DNA of 64,000 nt from a virus, in the IMG/VR virus record IMGVR_UViG_3300032360_001735, positions 1 through 64,000 of that record; one strand, given 5' to 3'. Positions 23,744 through 31,300 of this stretch are shown here, piece by piece. Position numbers and translations under genes: made by a program. Position 1 is the first letter of the stretch, and the number at the start of each line of letters is the position of its first letter. Below the pieces are notes generated by a model. It saw nothing but the letters and a program-made list of their open reading frames with translations, was not told the origin of the DNA and made no database searches.

Positions 23744-23772
23744 ATAATAGCGGAATTCTAACGTAAAGTCCA
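23744..23772 (-). promoter_or_regulatory. promoter for the 23.5-kb small-gene operon, AGAA class
   Basis: Minus strand: TGGACT (23767-23772), 17-nt spacer with GTTAGAATTC, TATTAT (23744-23749). AGAA at spacer positions 8-11. Confidence 0.75.
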
Positions 23773-23781
23773 GAACTTTTG

Positions 23782-24102
23782 TTACTTTAGTCGCTCTGGG
23801 AGGTCTTCAAATGGGGTTGGCAGAAAAATAGTCCCCCTAAGCTCGCGTTCTGGGTCAACCATCTGCTCCATTGAGAACCCCTCAGATTCCGCCCACATCC
23901 ATTTTCTGACATCTATGATGAAGCTTTCCAGCTTAGCTTTACCCCCTTTCGGCCCACATAGACCAATGGCTGCAACCTTTTCGTTTTTCCTGTTCACGAG
24001 TAAAATTAGACTTTTTTCACATTCGACAATCTCAATTTCGAATCCCAAAACTCTACAGTAAGTTCTGCATAGCTTGGCCTTGGCTTTCAGTAGGTGATTC
24101 AC
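23782..24102 (-). CDS. hypothetical protein, 106 aa
   Basis: A mixed alpha/beta small protein (KLCRTYCRVLGFEIEIVE, then KVAAIGLCGPKGGKAKL). No family recognised. It sits divergent from the plus-strand signal peptidase gene. Confidence 0.55.
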   Translation of the reverse strand: MNHLLKAKAKLCRTYCRVLGFEIEIVECEKSLILLVNRKNEKVAAIGLCGPKGGKAKLESFIIDVRKWMWAESEGFSMEQMVDPERELRGTIFLPTPFEDLPERLK

Positions 24103-24130
24103 GCAATTAATTACACAATCATTTATTTCT

Positions 24131-24159
24131 TATGAAAATAAAGAGAACTACGCTATAAT
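24131..24159 (+). promoter_or_regulatory. promoter for the signal peptidase gene, AGAA class
   Basis: TATAAT at 24154-24159 lies 7 nt before the ATG. AGAA at 24144-24147 is exactly 6 nt upstream of the -10 box, as in other AGAA promoters. The -35 (TATGAA) is poor. Confidence 0.65.
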
Positions 24160-24166
24160 AAGAAGA

Positions 24167-24718
24167 ATGAAACATATTCCGAAATGCCTAAGGCACCCTC
24201 TCTGGTTGTTAGCTATTATTTTGTTCGTTTGGTACCTGTCCTTTGGCTATAAATATGGATTTATTTACAATCACGGTGTTAGCATGCAGCCCACCATCGA
24301 GGATGGGGAGTGGATTATAATGCAGAAAAGATCCACCATGGAGAAAAAGTGGACGCCAGACAGATATGACGTTGTTATCATTAATGATGTGAGCGCGGGA
24401 GACAGGCTCTCTAAAAGAATTATAGGCTTACCCGGAGACACTATAGAAGTCAATGAGGGGGTCATATATTTGAATGGAAGAGAATTAGAAGACCCATTTG
24501 GAAAAGGAAAAATACTGGTCTATCTCGTAGACGACAACGATAAAAACTTAATATACTGGAATGGGCCAGAAGCGGGTGCGCCAGTCGTGCAAATGATAAG
24601 CCACACAAAAGAAAAAATTAAAGAAGGGTATGTATGGGTTATTGGGGACAATAGATCAGAATCTTGGTACGGTATGTTACCAATAAAAGATATAAAAGGG
24701 CTAGCGGTGATCTTTTGA
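24167..24718 (+). CDS. lepB: type I signal peptidase, 183 aa
   Basis: Membrane-anchored serine protease that removes signal peptides. The N-terminal span (PLWLLAIILFVWYLSF) is followed by GVSMQPT with the catalytic Ser39, KRIIGLPGD with the general-base Lys83, and GDNRSESWYG (box E) near the C-terminus. The length fits compact SipS-type enzymes. The gene is one of two on the plus strand in an otherwise minus-strand arm. Substrates may be the phage's own exported proteins, such as the serine protease at 26 kb. Confidence 0.92.
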   Translation: MKHIPKCLRHPLWLLAIILFVWYLSFGYKYGFIYNHGVSMQPTIEDGEWIIMQKRSTMEKKWTPDRYDVVIINDVSAGDRLSKRIIGLPGDTIEVNEGVIYLNGRELEDPFGKGKILVYLVDDNDKNLIYWNGPEAGAPVVQMISHTKEKIKEGYVWVIGDNRSESWYGMLPIKDIKGLAVIF

Positions 24719-24721
24719 AAA

Positions 24722-24934
24722 ATGGATATAGATAAACTAATCTTGAACGGAATATCCGTAGAAGTGCATCATGACAAAACCGGTAGCTGGAAAAAAGATA
24801 AAATTTACATATACGACTGTACTGAAGAGCTCCCCGAGGAGGAGGCACAACGCATGGTGGATTATCTATACCAAGAAGGGTTCATAATGGACAGGAGGAC
24901 GGAGATGACAATAGTCAGAGGTGGACTCTATTAA
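24722..24934 (+). CDS. hypothetical protein, 70 aa
   Basis: Follows the signal peptidase by 3 nt. A beta-rich start (LILNGISVEVHHDKTGSWKK) with an acidic helix (EELPEEEAQRMVDYLYQ). Its 3' end overlaps the convergent gene by 4 nt. Function unknown. Confidence 0.6.
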   Translation: MDIDKLILNGISVEVHHDKTGSWKKDKIYIYDCTEELPEEEAQRMVDYLYQEGFIMDRRTEMTIVRGGLY

Positions 24935-25179
24935 TCCTCCCAGACCCAGCCGCCCCTGCCGCCATCAAAAATTTTTCTTCTAACTTTTGGCTTCGGCTCT
25001 TCTTCTGGGGTTTCTCCCTTGTCTCCCTTGTCTCCCTTGTCGTGACAGTCGCACTTACATTTATCGAAATTACACAGGCCGACCTTGCAGACCCAATGTT
25101 TCAGTCTCCTCCATAAATTACCATGCTCTGGATCCTTTTTGACAAATTTACCAACTCCCGAACTCCATGTGCTACTCAT
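24931..25179 (-). CDS. Cys-rich protein with short collagen-like stretch, 82 aa
   Basis: Contains CKVGLCNFDKCKCDCH around residues 31-46, then KGDKGDKGE, three Gly-X-Y-type triplets, and an acidic/basic tail. Could bind metal through the Cys cluster. Function unknown. Confidence 0.55.
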   Translation of the reverse strand: MSSTWSSGVGKFVKKDPEHGNLWRRLKHWVCKVGLCNFDKCKCDCHDKGDKGDKGETPEEEPKPKVRRKIFDGGRGGWVWED

Positions 25180-25187
25180 AACATAAA

Positions 25188-25748
25188 TTACACAGAACTC
25201 GTAAAAGCATCCTCGTAAAAATCAAATATCATGACCACTCTGTCTTTGTCCGTGTTATTCTGCGCTTCGTGCTCAATTGTATCATCAAATATGAGGATCT
25301 CTCCTTCCCTCCAAGTCTTCGTTTCTCCACCGACCCTTAGCCAGCAATCCTTTTCGGGAATTATGACTCCGTCCTGAGTGGGCCTTGGTACAGATAGAGC
25401 TAAATGAGATCGTATGATTCGATTATCGGCAATATAGCCAGTATGAGGATATATATGTGCGCCAGCCCTAAGCCAACTAAACCCAACTCCATGAAGGTGG
25501 CTCTGATCTATTTTACTGAGCAATGAGGTGGTCTTGGGGTAATCCGAGGGGGAGTTGAAGAGAAATCTACCGTCTGCGTAAAGAACGCGAACCATCCATT
25601 TTCCATTGTGAATTACCTCTGGAGCGTCTTTGGTGACCGCCCAAGGGTGGAACTTTCTGCTTCCAAACTCATTAAATTCCTTGAGCGCCGTAGGGAAGAT
25701 TTTAGTAATTAAATCAGCGTGCTTTAATTTTTTAGTATTTATAAACAT
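25188..25748 (-). CDS. aspartyl/asparaginyl beta-hydroxylase-like dioxygenase, 186 aa
   Basis: Residues about 92-176 carry FSWLRAGAHIYPHTGYIADN, RSHLALSVP, CWLRVGGETKTWREGE and FDDTIEHEAQNNT, the pattern of the Asp/Asn beta-hydroxylase family (PF05118), including the two iron-ligating His. The start at 25748 (MFINTKKLKH) removes an unlikely upstream extension. It would hydroxylate a protein or peptide side chain, or act on a lipid or secondary metabolite as in related enzymes. The second Fe(II) dioxygenase of the window. Confidence 0.78.
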   Translation of the reverse strand: MFINTKKLKHADLITKIFPTALKEFNEFGSRKFHPWAVTKDAPEVIHNGKWMVRVLYADGRFLFNSPSDYPKTTSLLSKIDQSHLHGVGFSWLRAGAHIYPHTGYIADNRIIRSHLALSVPRPTQDGVIIPEKDCWLRVGGETKTWREGEILIFDDTIEHEAQNNTDKDRVVMIFDFYEDAFTSSV

Positions 25749-25857
25749 AAAAGGGAAGACGCAACGCGCACCCGCAAGCACGCGTTACGTCGTTACTCCA
25801 CCTTGGTCATCCCCTTGGCACCCCATAATCTTCTTTAAAAGACTAGGTGTGGAAATA

Positions 25858-26010
25858 TTATTTTTTGCACACGCAATCGCAATCGACAACTGAGCAACTG
25901 TCGGATGAACAACAGCCCGCATCGCAGGAACAGTCCGGACATCCGGAATTTCCCCAGTTACAGCCGATTACAAAAGCGCCAGCAAACAAAATCACTACTA
26001 ATTTCTTCAT
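25858..26010 (-). CDS. cysteine-rich lipoprotein, 50 aa
   Basis: MKKLVVILFAGAFVIGC is a lipoprotein signal with lipobox VIGC. The mature 34 residues contain ten Cys (17, 24, 27, 29, 33, 34, 39, 44, 46, 48) spaced as in metal-binding peptides. The ATG shares ATGA with the stop of the secreted protease gene, so the two are translationally coupled. A surface-exposed metal-binding or disulfide-knotted peptide is possible. Confidence 0.7.
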   Translation of the reverse strand: MKKLVVILFAGAFVIGCNWGNSGCPDCSCDAGCCSSDSCSVVDCDCVCKK

Positions 26011-26945
26011 TTTCTATTGTCTTCTATGATTAATACTCTAGGATGAATTACACGCAACATAAACGGAAACATCTTTTTAGTTGCTTCCTTTTCTTCGTCT
26101 TTAGCCTCTTCCTTTTGTTTGGGCGTGTTTTCAACGGGCATTTTCATCAAGTCCTCCTCGCTTGGCATTGCAACCCCAGCGTCTAGCGCCCACATAATAT
26201 TATGTTTTTCGCAATATTCGACCATCCTGCGAACAGGTACTATAAGGTTAAACCCTTCTCCCGCTCCACGGACCAACATTCCTACGTATCTGGCGTCATT
26301 TTTTAAATACACCCCGCCGCCGCTAGAACCCGGAAAAGCGGTGCAGGTTGTTTGGTCAAAAATACGCTTGTTCAATTGTTTTAAAATTCTACCGTGCTGA
26401 GAGTAGATCCCGTCTGTCATGCTGTTCGCTCCCATTTGGCCCAGCAGGGAGCCAACATGCAGGAGGTCTGTCCCGAGTGGCGGGATTTTTTTATCAAGAT
26501 AAAATGTCACGCTGCCGGTTACAAAATTGTATTTACGCACACGAAGGAGAGCCAAATCGTGTCCATCTTCGCTTTCTGAGTATTTTAACACCTCTGCGTC
26601 CATTTGAAGACGACCAACTGTTCTGCCGTTTTGTCGAATTTCCTTGATAATCAAGGGGTCTTTAAATTCTACCAACGTCTTCGGGGAGCCATTAACTAAA
26701 ACTTTTCTTTCAGAGCGAAGATTGTCTATAACGTGAGCCGCGGTCCAAACAAAATTCACCAAATTTCCCTTTGTGTCTTTTCGGGTAAATATAACTCCAG
26801 AGCCTTCTCCAGCCGACCAAGGGCCTTCTGATCTAATTGTAACAGACACATTTTGAAGGTGTTCCGCTGTTGATTGCTTCTTTTCTGCCGCAAGCGAGGA
26901 GATCGCGAGGGAGAAACCGAGGATAAGGGTTCCAAGTGCTTTCAT
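26007..26945 (-). CDS. secreted trypsin-like serine protease, 312 aa
   Basis: A Sec signal peptide (MKALGTLILGFSLAISSLAA) precedes a chymotrypsin-fold domain with TAAHV (His71), GHDLALL (Asp130) and FPGSSGGG (Ser208), the catalytic triad in correct order as in HtrA-like proteases. No PDZ domain is visible. The Lys/Glu-rich C-terminal part (KQKEEAKDEEKEATKK) is followed by a hydrophobic end. It would act in the periplasm or outside the cell. It lies near signal peptidase and upstream of the Cys-rich lipoprotein. Confidence 0.85.
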   Translation of the reverse strand: MKALGTLILGFSLAISSLAAEKKQSTAEHLQNVSVTIRSEGPWSAGEGSGVIFTRKDTKGNLVNFVWTAAHVIDNLRSERKVLVNGSPKTLVEFKDPLIIKEIRQNGRTVGRLQMDAEVLKYSESEDGHDLALLRVRKYNFVTGSVTFYLDKKIPPLGTDLLHVGSLLGQMGANSMTDGIYSQHGRILKQLNKRIFDQTTCTAFPGSSGGGVYLKNDARYVGMLVRGAGEGFNLIVPVRRMVEYCEKHNIMWALDAGVAMPSEEDLMKMPVENTPKQKEEAKDEEKEATKKMFPFMLRVIHPRVLIIEDNRK

Positions 26946-26957
26946 AAATGCCTAATT

Positions 26958-26986
26958 ATAGTAAATCTCAAGAAAGGCTTTGTCTA
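26958..26986 (-). promoter_or_regulatory. promoter for the secreted protease
   Basis: Minus strand: TAGACA (26981-26986), 17 nt, TACTAT (26958-26963), 12 nt before the ATG. Overlaps the end of the FkbM-like gene. No AGAA element at the usual position. Confidence 0.5.
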
Positions 26987-27661
26987 AAGTTTTTTATTTA
27001 GCCCTTCTTTCCTTCCGTATAAATCGTTAACGGGGGAAATTTTTTCTAAAAATTCATATTCATGGTTGGAGAAGAATTCAGACAACAGTTCCTTGTGTTG
27101 TGCTGTTTCAATTAATATGTGCAGTGGGCGATTTATGGTAAGGTCAAGTCCTTCCAAGACGTATGGCTCATACCCTTCAACATCCAAACTTAAGAAGTGT
27201 ACGTCTGAGCCTCTGATATTATGTTTTTTTAAAAGCTTAGATAAGGTTGTGCAGGGAACCTCTATGGGTTCCTGTTCTTTCGTGCTCCATCTATCATCAA
27301 ATTTAAAATCGGGTGACTCCGGCATGCAATCATCAAAACCATCATCGACTATTCTACCGCAAAGACTATCTCCGTGGTCATCATACTGGAAAAAGCCTTT
27401 AATAGTGTCTCTTGGGTAGGAGGGCGAAACTAAGGCGCAGTGTTCCACTATTGAATTTGGCCTTCTCCTTACGCAGTCTTTATATTTGTAAATGTTGGGC
27501 TCTACAAGCAGCCCACTCCAGCCACCAACGGTTTCGTAAAGGTACGTGTTGCTCTGTTCTATTCCGTCATTCGCGCCAGCCTCTACAAAAAACCCATTGC
27601 TTATACCCTCCAAATGCGGGAGCATTTTTAGGTCGTCGCCGTGGTTAGAAAACGATCTCAC
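26984..27661 (-). CDS. FkbM-family methyltransferase, 225 aa
   Basis: SAM-binding motif FFVEAGANDGIEQSNT near residue 24, followed by LVEPN, and the late FLSLDVEGYEPYVLEGL typical of FkbM O-methyltransferases that act on sugars. Probably methylates a glycan hydroxyl. Downstream of the nucleotidyltransferase-like gene and overlapping it by 4 nt. A second FkbM-type gene lies at 48.2 kb. Confidence 0.82.
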   Translation of the reverse strand: MRSFSNHGDDLKMLPHLEGISNGFFVEAGANDGIEQSNTYLYETVGGWSGLLVEPNIYKYKDCVRRRPNSIVEHCALVSPSYPRDTIKGFFQYDDHGDSLCGRIVDDGFDDCMPESPDFKFDDRWSTKEQEPIEVPCTTLSKLLKKHNIRGSDVHFLSLDVEGYEPYVLEGLDLTINRPLHILIETAQHKELLSEFFSNHEYEFLEKISPVNDLYGRKEGLNKKL

Positions 27662-28092
27662 TGCTCTATTCTTTCGTTTATTTCAGAAGACGACCTTATT
27701 TTCTCCCCAAGTCCGTCTATCATTTTAATGTTATATTTTTTTGCGACCTTCGCCTCTGGTATCTCTTCTACCCCTCTATCTCCCCCGTTAGCAAATGCTA
27801 TTTCACAATCAGGATAGGACAACCTCAGGCTCTTAGCAAGCACTCCGAGAGACGAGCACACCGTTATATTGTCGTCTACGCTTAAGAACGGTAAATCTAC
27901 ATATTTTATAGCTTTAACTATTTTTAGCCTGTCTTGCTCATTTAGGAACGCTCTGCCCTTCTTGATTTTTGCCTGTGTGTCGTTATTAACTATAACAACT
28001 AATTTGTCCCCAAGAGCTTTTGCAAGTTGAATCATTTCCAAATGACCGACGTGAATAGGGTCAAAATACCCGCTGACTATTACAATTTTCAT
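27658..28092 (-). CDS. cytidylyltransferase-like (HIGH motif) nucleotidyltransferase, 144 aa
   Basis: GYFDPIHVGHLEMI carries the HxGH nucleotide-binding motif near the N-terminus. LVVIVNND, FANGGDRG and the C-terminal KIRSSSEINE motif match the RfaE/TagD-type nucleotidyltransferase superfamily. It would transfer an NMP to a sugar phosphate or similar. The base is not predictable from sequence. A second member is at 59.0 kb. Confidence 0.75.
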   Translation of the reverse strand: MKIVIVSGYFDPIHVGHLEMIQLAKALGDKLVVIVNNDTQAKIKKGRAFLNEQDRLKIVKAIKYVDLPFLSVDDNITVCSSLGVLAKSLRLSYPDCEIAFANGGDRGVEEIPEAKVAKKYNIKMIDGLGEKIRSSSEINERIEQ

Positions 28093-28099
28093 AAGCCTT

Positions 28100-28300
28100 T
28101 TATCTCCAAATGTTTTTGTCTTCTTTTCTTTTTCTTCTCATGTAGTCGCGCTTTTGTTTCCTGCGCTTTGCTTTGTCTCTAGAGTCGTATTTGTCTTTAG
28201 CCTTCTTCGCTGCCTTTTTGCCCTTTTCGGTTTCTAGATATTTTTTCTGCGACTCATATATGTCGTCCACCAATTTTTTTCTTCTTCTTTTTCTTTTCAT
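28100..28300 (-). CDS. highly basic small protein, 66 aa
   Basis: About half of the residues are Lys or Arg (MKRKRRRKKLVDDIYESQKK), predicted helical. Likely nucleic-acid binding. Its 5' end contains a near copy of the 14-bp repeat, encoding LVDDIY. The region just upstream also contains a perfect copy. Confidence 0.6.
   Translation of the reverse strand: MKRKRRRKKLVDDIYESQKKYLETEKGKKAAKKAKDKYDSRDKAKRRKQKRDYMRRKRKEDKNIWR
28258..28271 (+). repeat. degenerate copy of the 14-bp repeat
   Basis: ATATGTCGTCCACC, matching 12 of 14 bases of GTATATCGTCCACC. It lies inside the basic protein gene, 50 bp from a perfect copy, and is followed by the same AATTTTTTT tract as copy 3. Confidence 0.5.
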
Positions 28301-28307
28301 CTCTATA

Positions 28308-28321
28308 GTATATCGTCCACC
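28308..28321 (+). repeat. 14-bp repeat GTATATCGTCCACC, copy 2
   Basis: Perfect copy between the tRNA-Arg gene and the basic protein gene. On the minus strand it is followed by TATACTATAGAG and the ATG of that gene, so it overlaps a possible leaderless promoter. Confidence 0.8.
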
Positions 28322-28350
28322 TACTATTTTTTCTACTTTTTTTTGGAGAA

Positions 28351-28427
28351 TGGTACCCTCGGAAGGACTCGAACCTTCGACCCTCTGTTTAGAAGACAGA
28401 TGCTCTATCCAACTGAGCTACGGGGGC
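28351..28427 (-). tRNA. tRNA-Arg (UCU)
   Basis: 77-nt cloverleaf with anticodon loop TTCTAAA and encoded CCA. The acceptor stem has one C-A mismatch and a terminal G-U pair, so it is slightly weak, but D, anticodon and T arms (GGTTCGAGTCC) are canonical. It would decode AGA/AGG. Confidence 0.93.
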
Positions 28428-28430
28428 AAT

Positions 28431-28504
28431 TGGAGCGGGTGGCGAGAATCGAACTCGCGTTATCAGCTTGGAAGGCTGGAGTAATACCATTATACGACAC
28501 CCGC
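28431..28504 (-). tRNA. tRNA-Gly (UCC)
   Basis: 74-nt cloverleaf with a perfect 7-bp acceptor GCGGGTG/CACCCGC, anticodon loop TTCCAAG and encoded CCA. Only 3 nt separate it from tRNA-Arg. Its 5' end holds the stop codon of the upstream methyltransferase gene (tRNA positions 13-15). Confidence 0.95.
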
Positions 28505-29395
28505 GGTTAATTCTGAGGCAGGCTTGTTGATTCCAACGATTTTCCCATGTTTGTCAGTTACTAAGCTAAGGTCAGAGGGCTCATATTTTTGCCAGCTTTT
28601 GTCCACTTCATCAGGCGAGTTTGTCCAGTTGCCCTCATCCGAACACCACATAGGCCATGGGCATGGCATCGTCTGGGTGCCCGGTCCCCAGCGGGTACTC
28701 CTGAGAGCAGGCAAAATGGACACAAAATCCAAGCGAACATGCTCATAGCTAGAAAGGTCAATATGCCACAGAGACGCATCGAAATCAATTGCAAGGCCTC
28801 TGCGCTGAGACATCCGAACAGGAATCTCTGGCTCTTCCCGGAAGACGCCCCAAAGATCGAAAAGAAGTCCTTTCTCTGAAAAGAAGTTCTCAACAGCTTC
28901 CCTGACTCCAAACAATGGGTTATTGTAATCATGGCCGGCGAAAATGCCATCCGGTTTCAGCTTCGGAAACCAAGCGTTCAGATCTTCTGTTACCGACTCA
29001 TACGAATGGTCTGCGTCCAGAAACACAAAATCCAAGGATTGATCTTCGTATAGTTTAGCGGCCTCAACAGAGGGTTTCCTTATGGGGTTGATTACATGTT
29101 TAACGCGTTTAGTATTTTTCAAGAAAAGATCGTAAAGCTTTCCTTTCTTAATCACGTCCATCTCTTTGTGGTTTGCTCCGTCTTCGCTCCCCTCCCAAGT
29201 ATCCACGCAATCAAATTTAATATTCTTTTTGCTGTTTATGATATTTACAGCCATCTGAACCGAACTGCGACCAGCCCATGACCCCACCTCTACAAAGTGC
29301 GCTCCGTCTTTATTGTATTTGACGACCTCTCTGTAAAGCTGGTTGTCGCTGGGGCAGCCCCACCATCCTTCTATTTTCTCGTAAAAATGTTTCAT
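28490..29395 (-). CDS. class I SAM-dependent methyltransferase, 301 aa
   Basis: Motif I HFVEVGSWAGRSSVQM near residue 33, then CVDTWEGSED and LDFVFLDADHSYESV, and later IFAGHDYN. This fits the Methyltransf_24-like group that often acts on sugars. The C-terminal 120 residues are a distinct Trp/Pro-rich region. The last codons and the TAA lie within tRNA-Gly. Overlaps the UDP-glucose dehydrogenase gene by 4 nt, which suggests action in the same glycan pathway. Confidence 0.78.
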   Translation of the reverse strand: MKHFYEKIEGWWGCPSDNQLYREVVKYNKDGAHFVEVGSWAGRSSVQMAVNIINSKKNIKFDCVDTWEGSEDGANHKEMDVIKKGKLYDLFLKNTKRVKHVINPIRKPSVEAAKLYEDQSLDFVFLDADHSYESVTEDLNAWFPKLKPDGIFAGHDYNNPLFGVREAVENFFSEKGLLFDLWGVFREEPEIPVRMSQRRGLAIDFDASLWHIDLSSYEHVRLDFVSILPALRSTRWGPGTQTMPCPWPMWCSDEGNWTNSPDEVDKSWQKYEPSDLSLVTDKHGKIVGINKPASELTAGVV

Positions 29396-30393
29396 TCTAC
29401 CACGGCTCTTCCTTTGTCTTCTTCCCAGTCTCTCTCTACCCTATCTACCTCTAAGTTTCTGGTGATTGCTGCATCAATTATGTAGCTTGTCATTCCTACT
29501 TCGACCATCTGAGCAAGCAGAGCTTCCATATCCTTGGGGAAACAGGTGCCTCCGAAACCCCTTTTCCCGTCTGGGCCGGGAACCATGGTGTGACTTTCGG
29601 CTACTCTGTCATCTAGACATACCAGTTCCCTCACTAGCTCATACGACACGCCTCTCTTCGTGCAGAACTCTTCTAGCTCGTTAAAAAATGAAACCTTGGT
29701 GGCTAGAAAACAGTTTTTCATATCCTTGCACATTTCCGCAGCGTCTGACGGTGCAAAATGTACTACGGGTGGGTTTAAGAGCTTCTCATTCTTGAATGCC
29801 AGCTTGAGGAGGAGTGATACTTTTTCTTTGAAGTCAAGGTTGTTGGGGTCGTATGTTCCGACCACCCAGTCTTTGCTCTGTCTAATGTCTTCAACCCAGT
29901 TTTTTTCGGTCAGAAACTCCGGCATAAAATTAACGCCGTGTTCCCTGCAGAACCCAACCGGAACCGTAGACCTAACTATGATGGGGACATCACCAACATT
30001 ATCTTTTAGTTTTTGAATGACGCTTTCTACTATGCCCGTATGGCAGCGCCCACTTTTCTCCATTGGGGTTGGGACGCTAACAAAAATAAGGTTAGCGTTT
30101 TTAAGCTCTGATATATCTGGGCAATAGATAGAGTTGCTGTCGGTGAAGTCTTCCTCCTTGACTTCTTTAACATCATGAATAAGGACTCTAACATTCTCGC
30201 ACCCAAGGAGGCTGGTGGCTTTTCCTACATATCCATAGCCGACTATGCCTATGCTCATATTTTTGGCGACAAGGTGTCTCTTTTTACTCAATATCTCTTT
30301 CTTTGCTTCTTCTAGTTTAGCGGCGCTGACCGGCGTGCCTTCTAGTTTCTCGGAAATCTCGTCTGGCGTGAGGCTCTCTTCAGTACTTTGCAT
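29392..30393 (-). CDS. ugd: UDP-glucose 6-dehydrogenase family protein, 333 aa
   Basis: NAD-binding GIVGYGYVGKATS near residue 50, VSVPTPM, STVPVGF, the Lys-bearing EMCKDMKNCFLATKVSFFNE, and the catalytic GFGGTCFPKDMEAL. It would oxidise UDP-glucose (or a related NDP-sugar) to the uronic acid. It is shorter than full-length Ugd, and the first 45 residues are an extra helical segment with EGTPVSAAK, which recurs in the protein at 45.3 kb. Transcribed from its own nearly leaderless promoter. Confidence 0.88.
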   Translation of the reverse strand: MQSTEESLTPDEISEKLEGTPVSAAKLEEAKKEILSKKRHLVAKNMSIGIVGYGYVGKATSLLGCENVRVLIHDVKEVKEEDFTDSNSIYCPDISELKNANLIFVSVPTPMEKSGRCHTGIVESVIQKLKDNVGDVPIIVRSTVPVGFCREHGVNFMPEFLTEKNWVEDIRQSKDWVVGTYDPNNLDFKEKVSLLLKLAFKNEKLLNPPVVHFAPSDAAEMCKDMKNCFLATKVSFFNELEEFCTKRGVSYELVRELVCLDDRVAESHTMVPGPDGKRGFGGTCFPKDMEALLAQMVEVGMTSYIIDAAITRNLEVDRVERDWEEDKGRAVVE

Positions 30394-30400
30394 TACATCT

Positions 30401-30430
30401 ATAATATATGATACTAGAGGGAAAAGTCAA
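30401..30430 (-). promoter_or_regulatory. promoter for the UDP-glucose dehydrogenase operon
   Basis: Minus strand: TTGACT (about 30425-30430), 18 nt, TATTAT (30401-30406). The -10 box lies 7 nt before the ATG. No AGAA element at the expected place. Confidence 0.6.
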
Positions 30431-30431
30431 A

Positions 30432-30475
30432 GAAAAAACCCGCCGCGCAAAGCCAACGAAACGCGACGGGTTTTA
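30432..30475 (-). terminator. strong Rho-independent terminator
   Basis: On the minus strand, AACCCGTCGCG pairs with CGCGGCGGGTT (one G-T) around a 14-nt loop, followed by TTTTTC. It ends the ACP operon just before the UDP-glucose dehydrogenase promoter. Confidence 0.85.
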
Positions 30476-30565
30476 TAAAGCGAACCTAGTTATTTATCAC
30501 ATACTGTTAGTGGCTCGCATTAATTATGACGGGGTAACTGGTGCTTAATTCAATCTCATTTCGCC

Positions 30566-31300
30566 CTACTCAACTTGCTTGCCTCCCTTGGGTAGTTTAA
30601 TCTTGGCCTCACCCTCCTCCTTGTCTAGCTTCTTCATCTCTTCTTCTACGTTAATCACGGCCACGGTGGCGTCGCTGTACTCGCTCATATAGTCGCCCTG
30701 ACTGTATTCATCAGTGAAAATCTTAGTCGTTTCTAGTTCCGTTTTCTTTCGCTCTTTAGCTTTTACTTTGGCTTGTTTTTCTCTCTCCTTGTCTCTCTTG
30801 GCTATATCCTCTGGGAAGAGCGTCTTGTCAAAGAGGAAGTCCCTAAGGTGACCGACGGTCTGTATCTTATTAAAGTCCATCAGCGTGTTATCTATTTCCA
30901 CTCCGTACTTGTCTTCTAGATCGAGAAGCATCTCAATGGCTTCAAGAGAGTCTAAGTCGAGGTCCTCCTTAAGTCTAGACTTTAAGGTGACTTTTACCCC
31001 TTCTTGAGCCACGTTTAGTGCGATTTCCTCCTTGAGAACCTTAGAGAAGAGTTTTTTGTCTGGACAAAGACCCATATTTACCCCGCCAACGATTTTGCTG
31101 GCCGTGGGCTTACTAACGGCCTTTTTCTTTGGCTTTGATGGATTCTTTTTGCCTTTGGTGCGGCGAGAGCCGTAAACGATTTCGTCTGGCCACGTGCTGG
31201 GGTCGGAACTGTCTACCGCTGGCTTGTGGCTAACAACATTGCGAGACACCTTGTCGCCGAGCTTAACTGGTTTTTTCTTGCTGTTCTTTTTCGGTTTCAT
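30566..31300 (-). CDS. acyl carrier protein with long charged tails, 244 aa
   Basis: Residues about 82-160 form an ACP four-helix domain with the phosphopantetheine-attachment motif LDLDSLEAIEML (Ser118) and EDKYGVEID. Unlike free ACPs (about 80 aa), it has a basic N-terminal tail of about 80 residues (KKNSKKKPVKLGDK) and a charged C-terminal tail of about 85 residues. The gene is two genes downstream of acpS in the same operon. It could carry an acyl or amino-acyl group for glycan or lipid modification, but no ketosynthase or acyltransferase is recognised. It could also be a host-ACP decoy. Confidence 0.85.
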   Translation of the reverse strand: MKPKKNSKKKPVKLGDKVSRNVVSHKPAVDSSDPSTWPDEIVYGSRRTKGKKNPSKPKKKAVSKPTASKIVGGVNMGLCPDKKLFSKVLKEEIALNVAQEGVKVTLKSRLKEDLDLDSLEAIEMLLDLEDKYGVEIDNTLMDFNKIQTVGHLRDFLFDKTLFPEDIAKRDKEREKQAKVKAKERKKTELETTKIFTDEYSQGDYMSEYSDATVAVINVEEEMKKLDKEEGEAKIKLPKGGKQVE

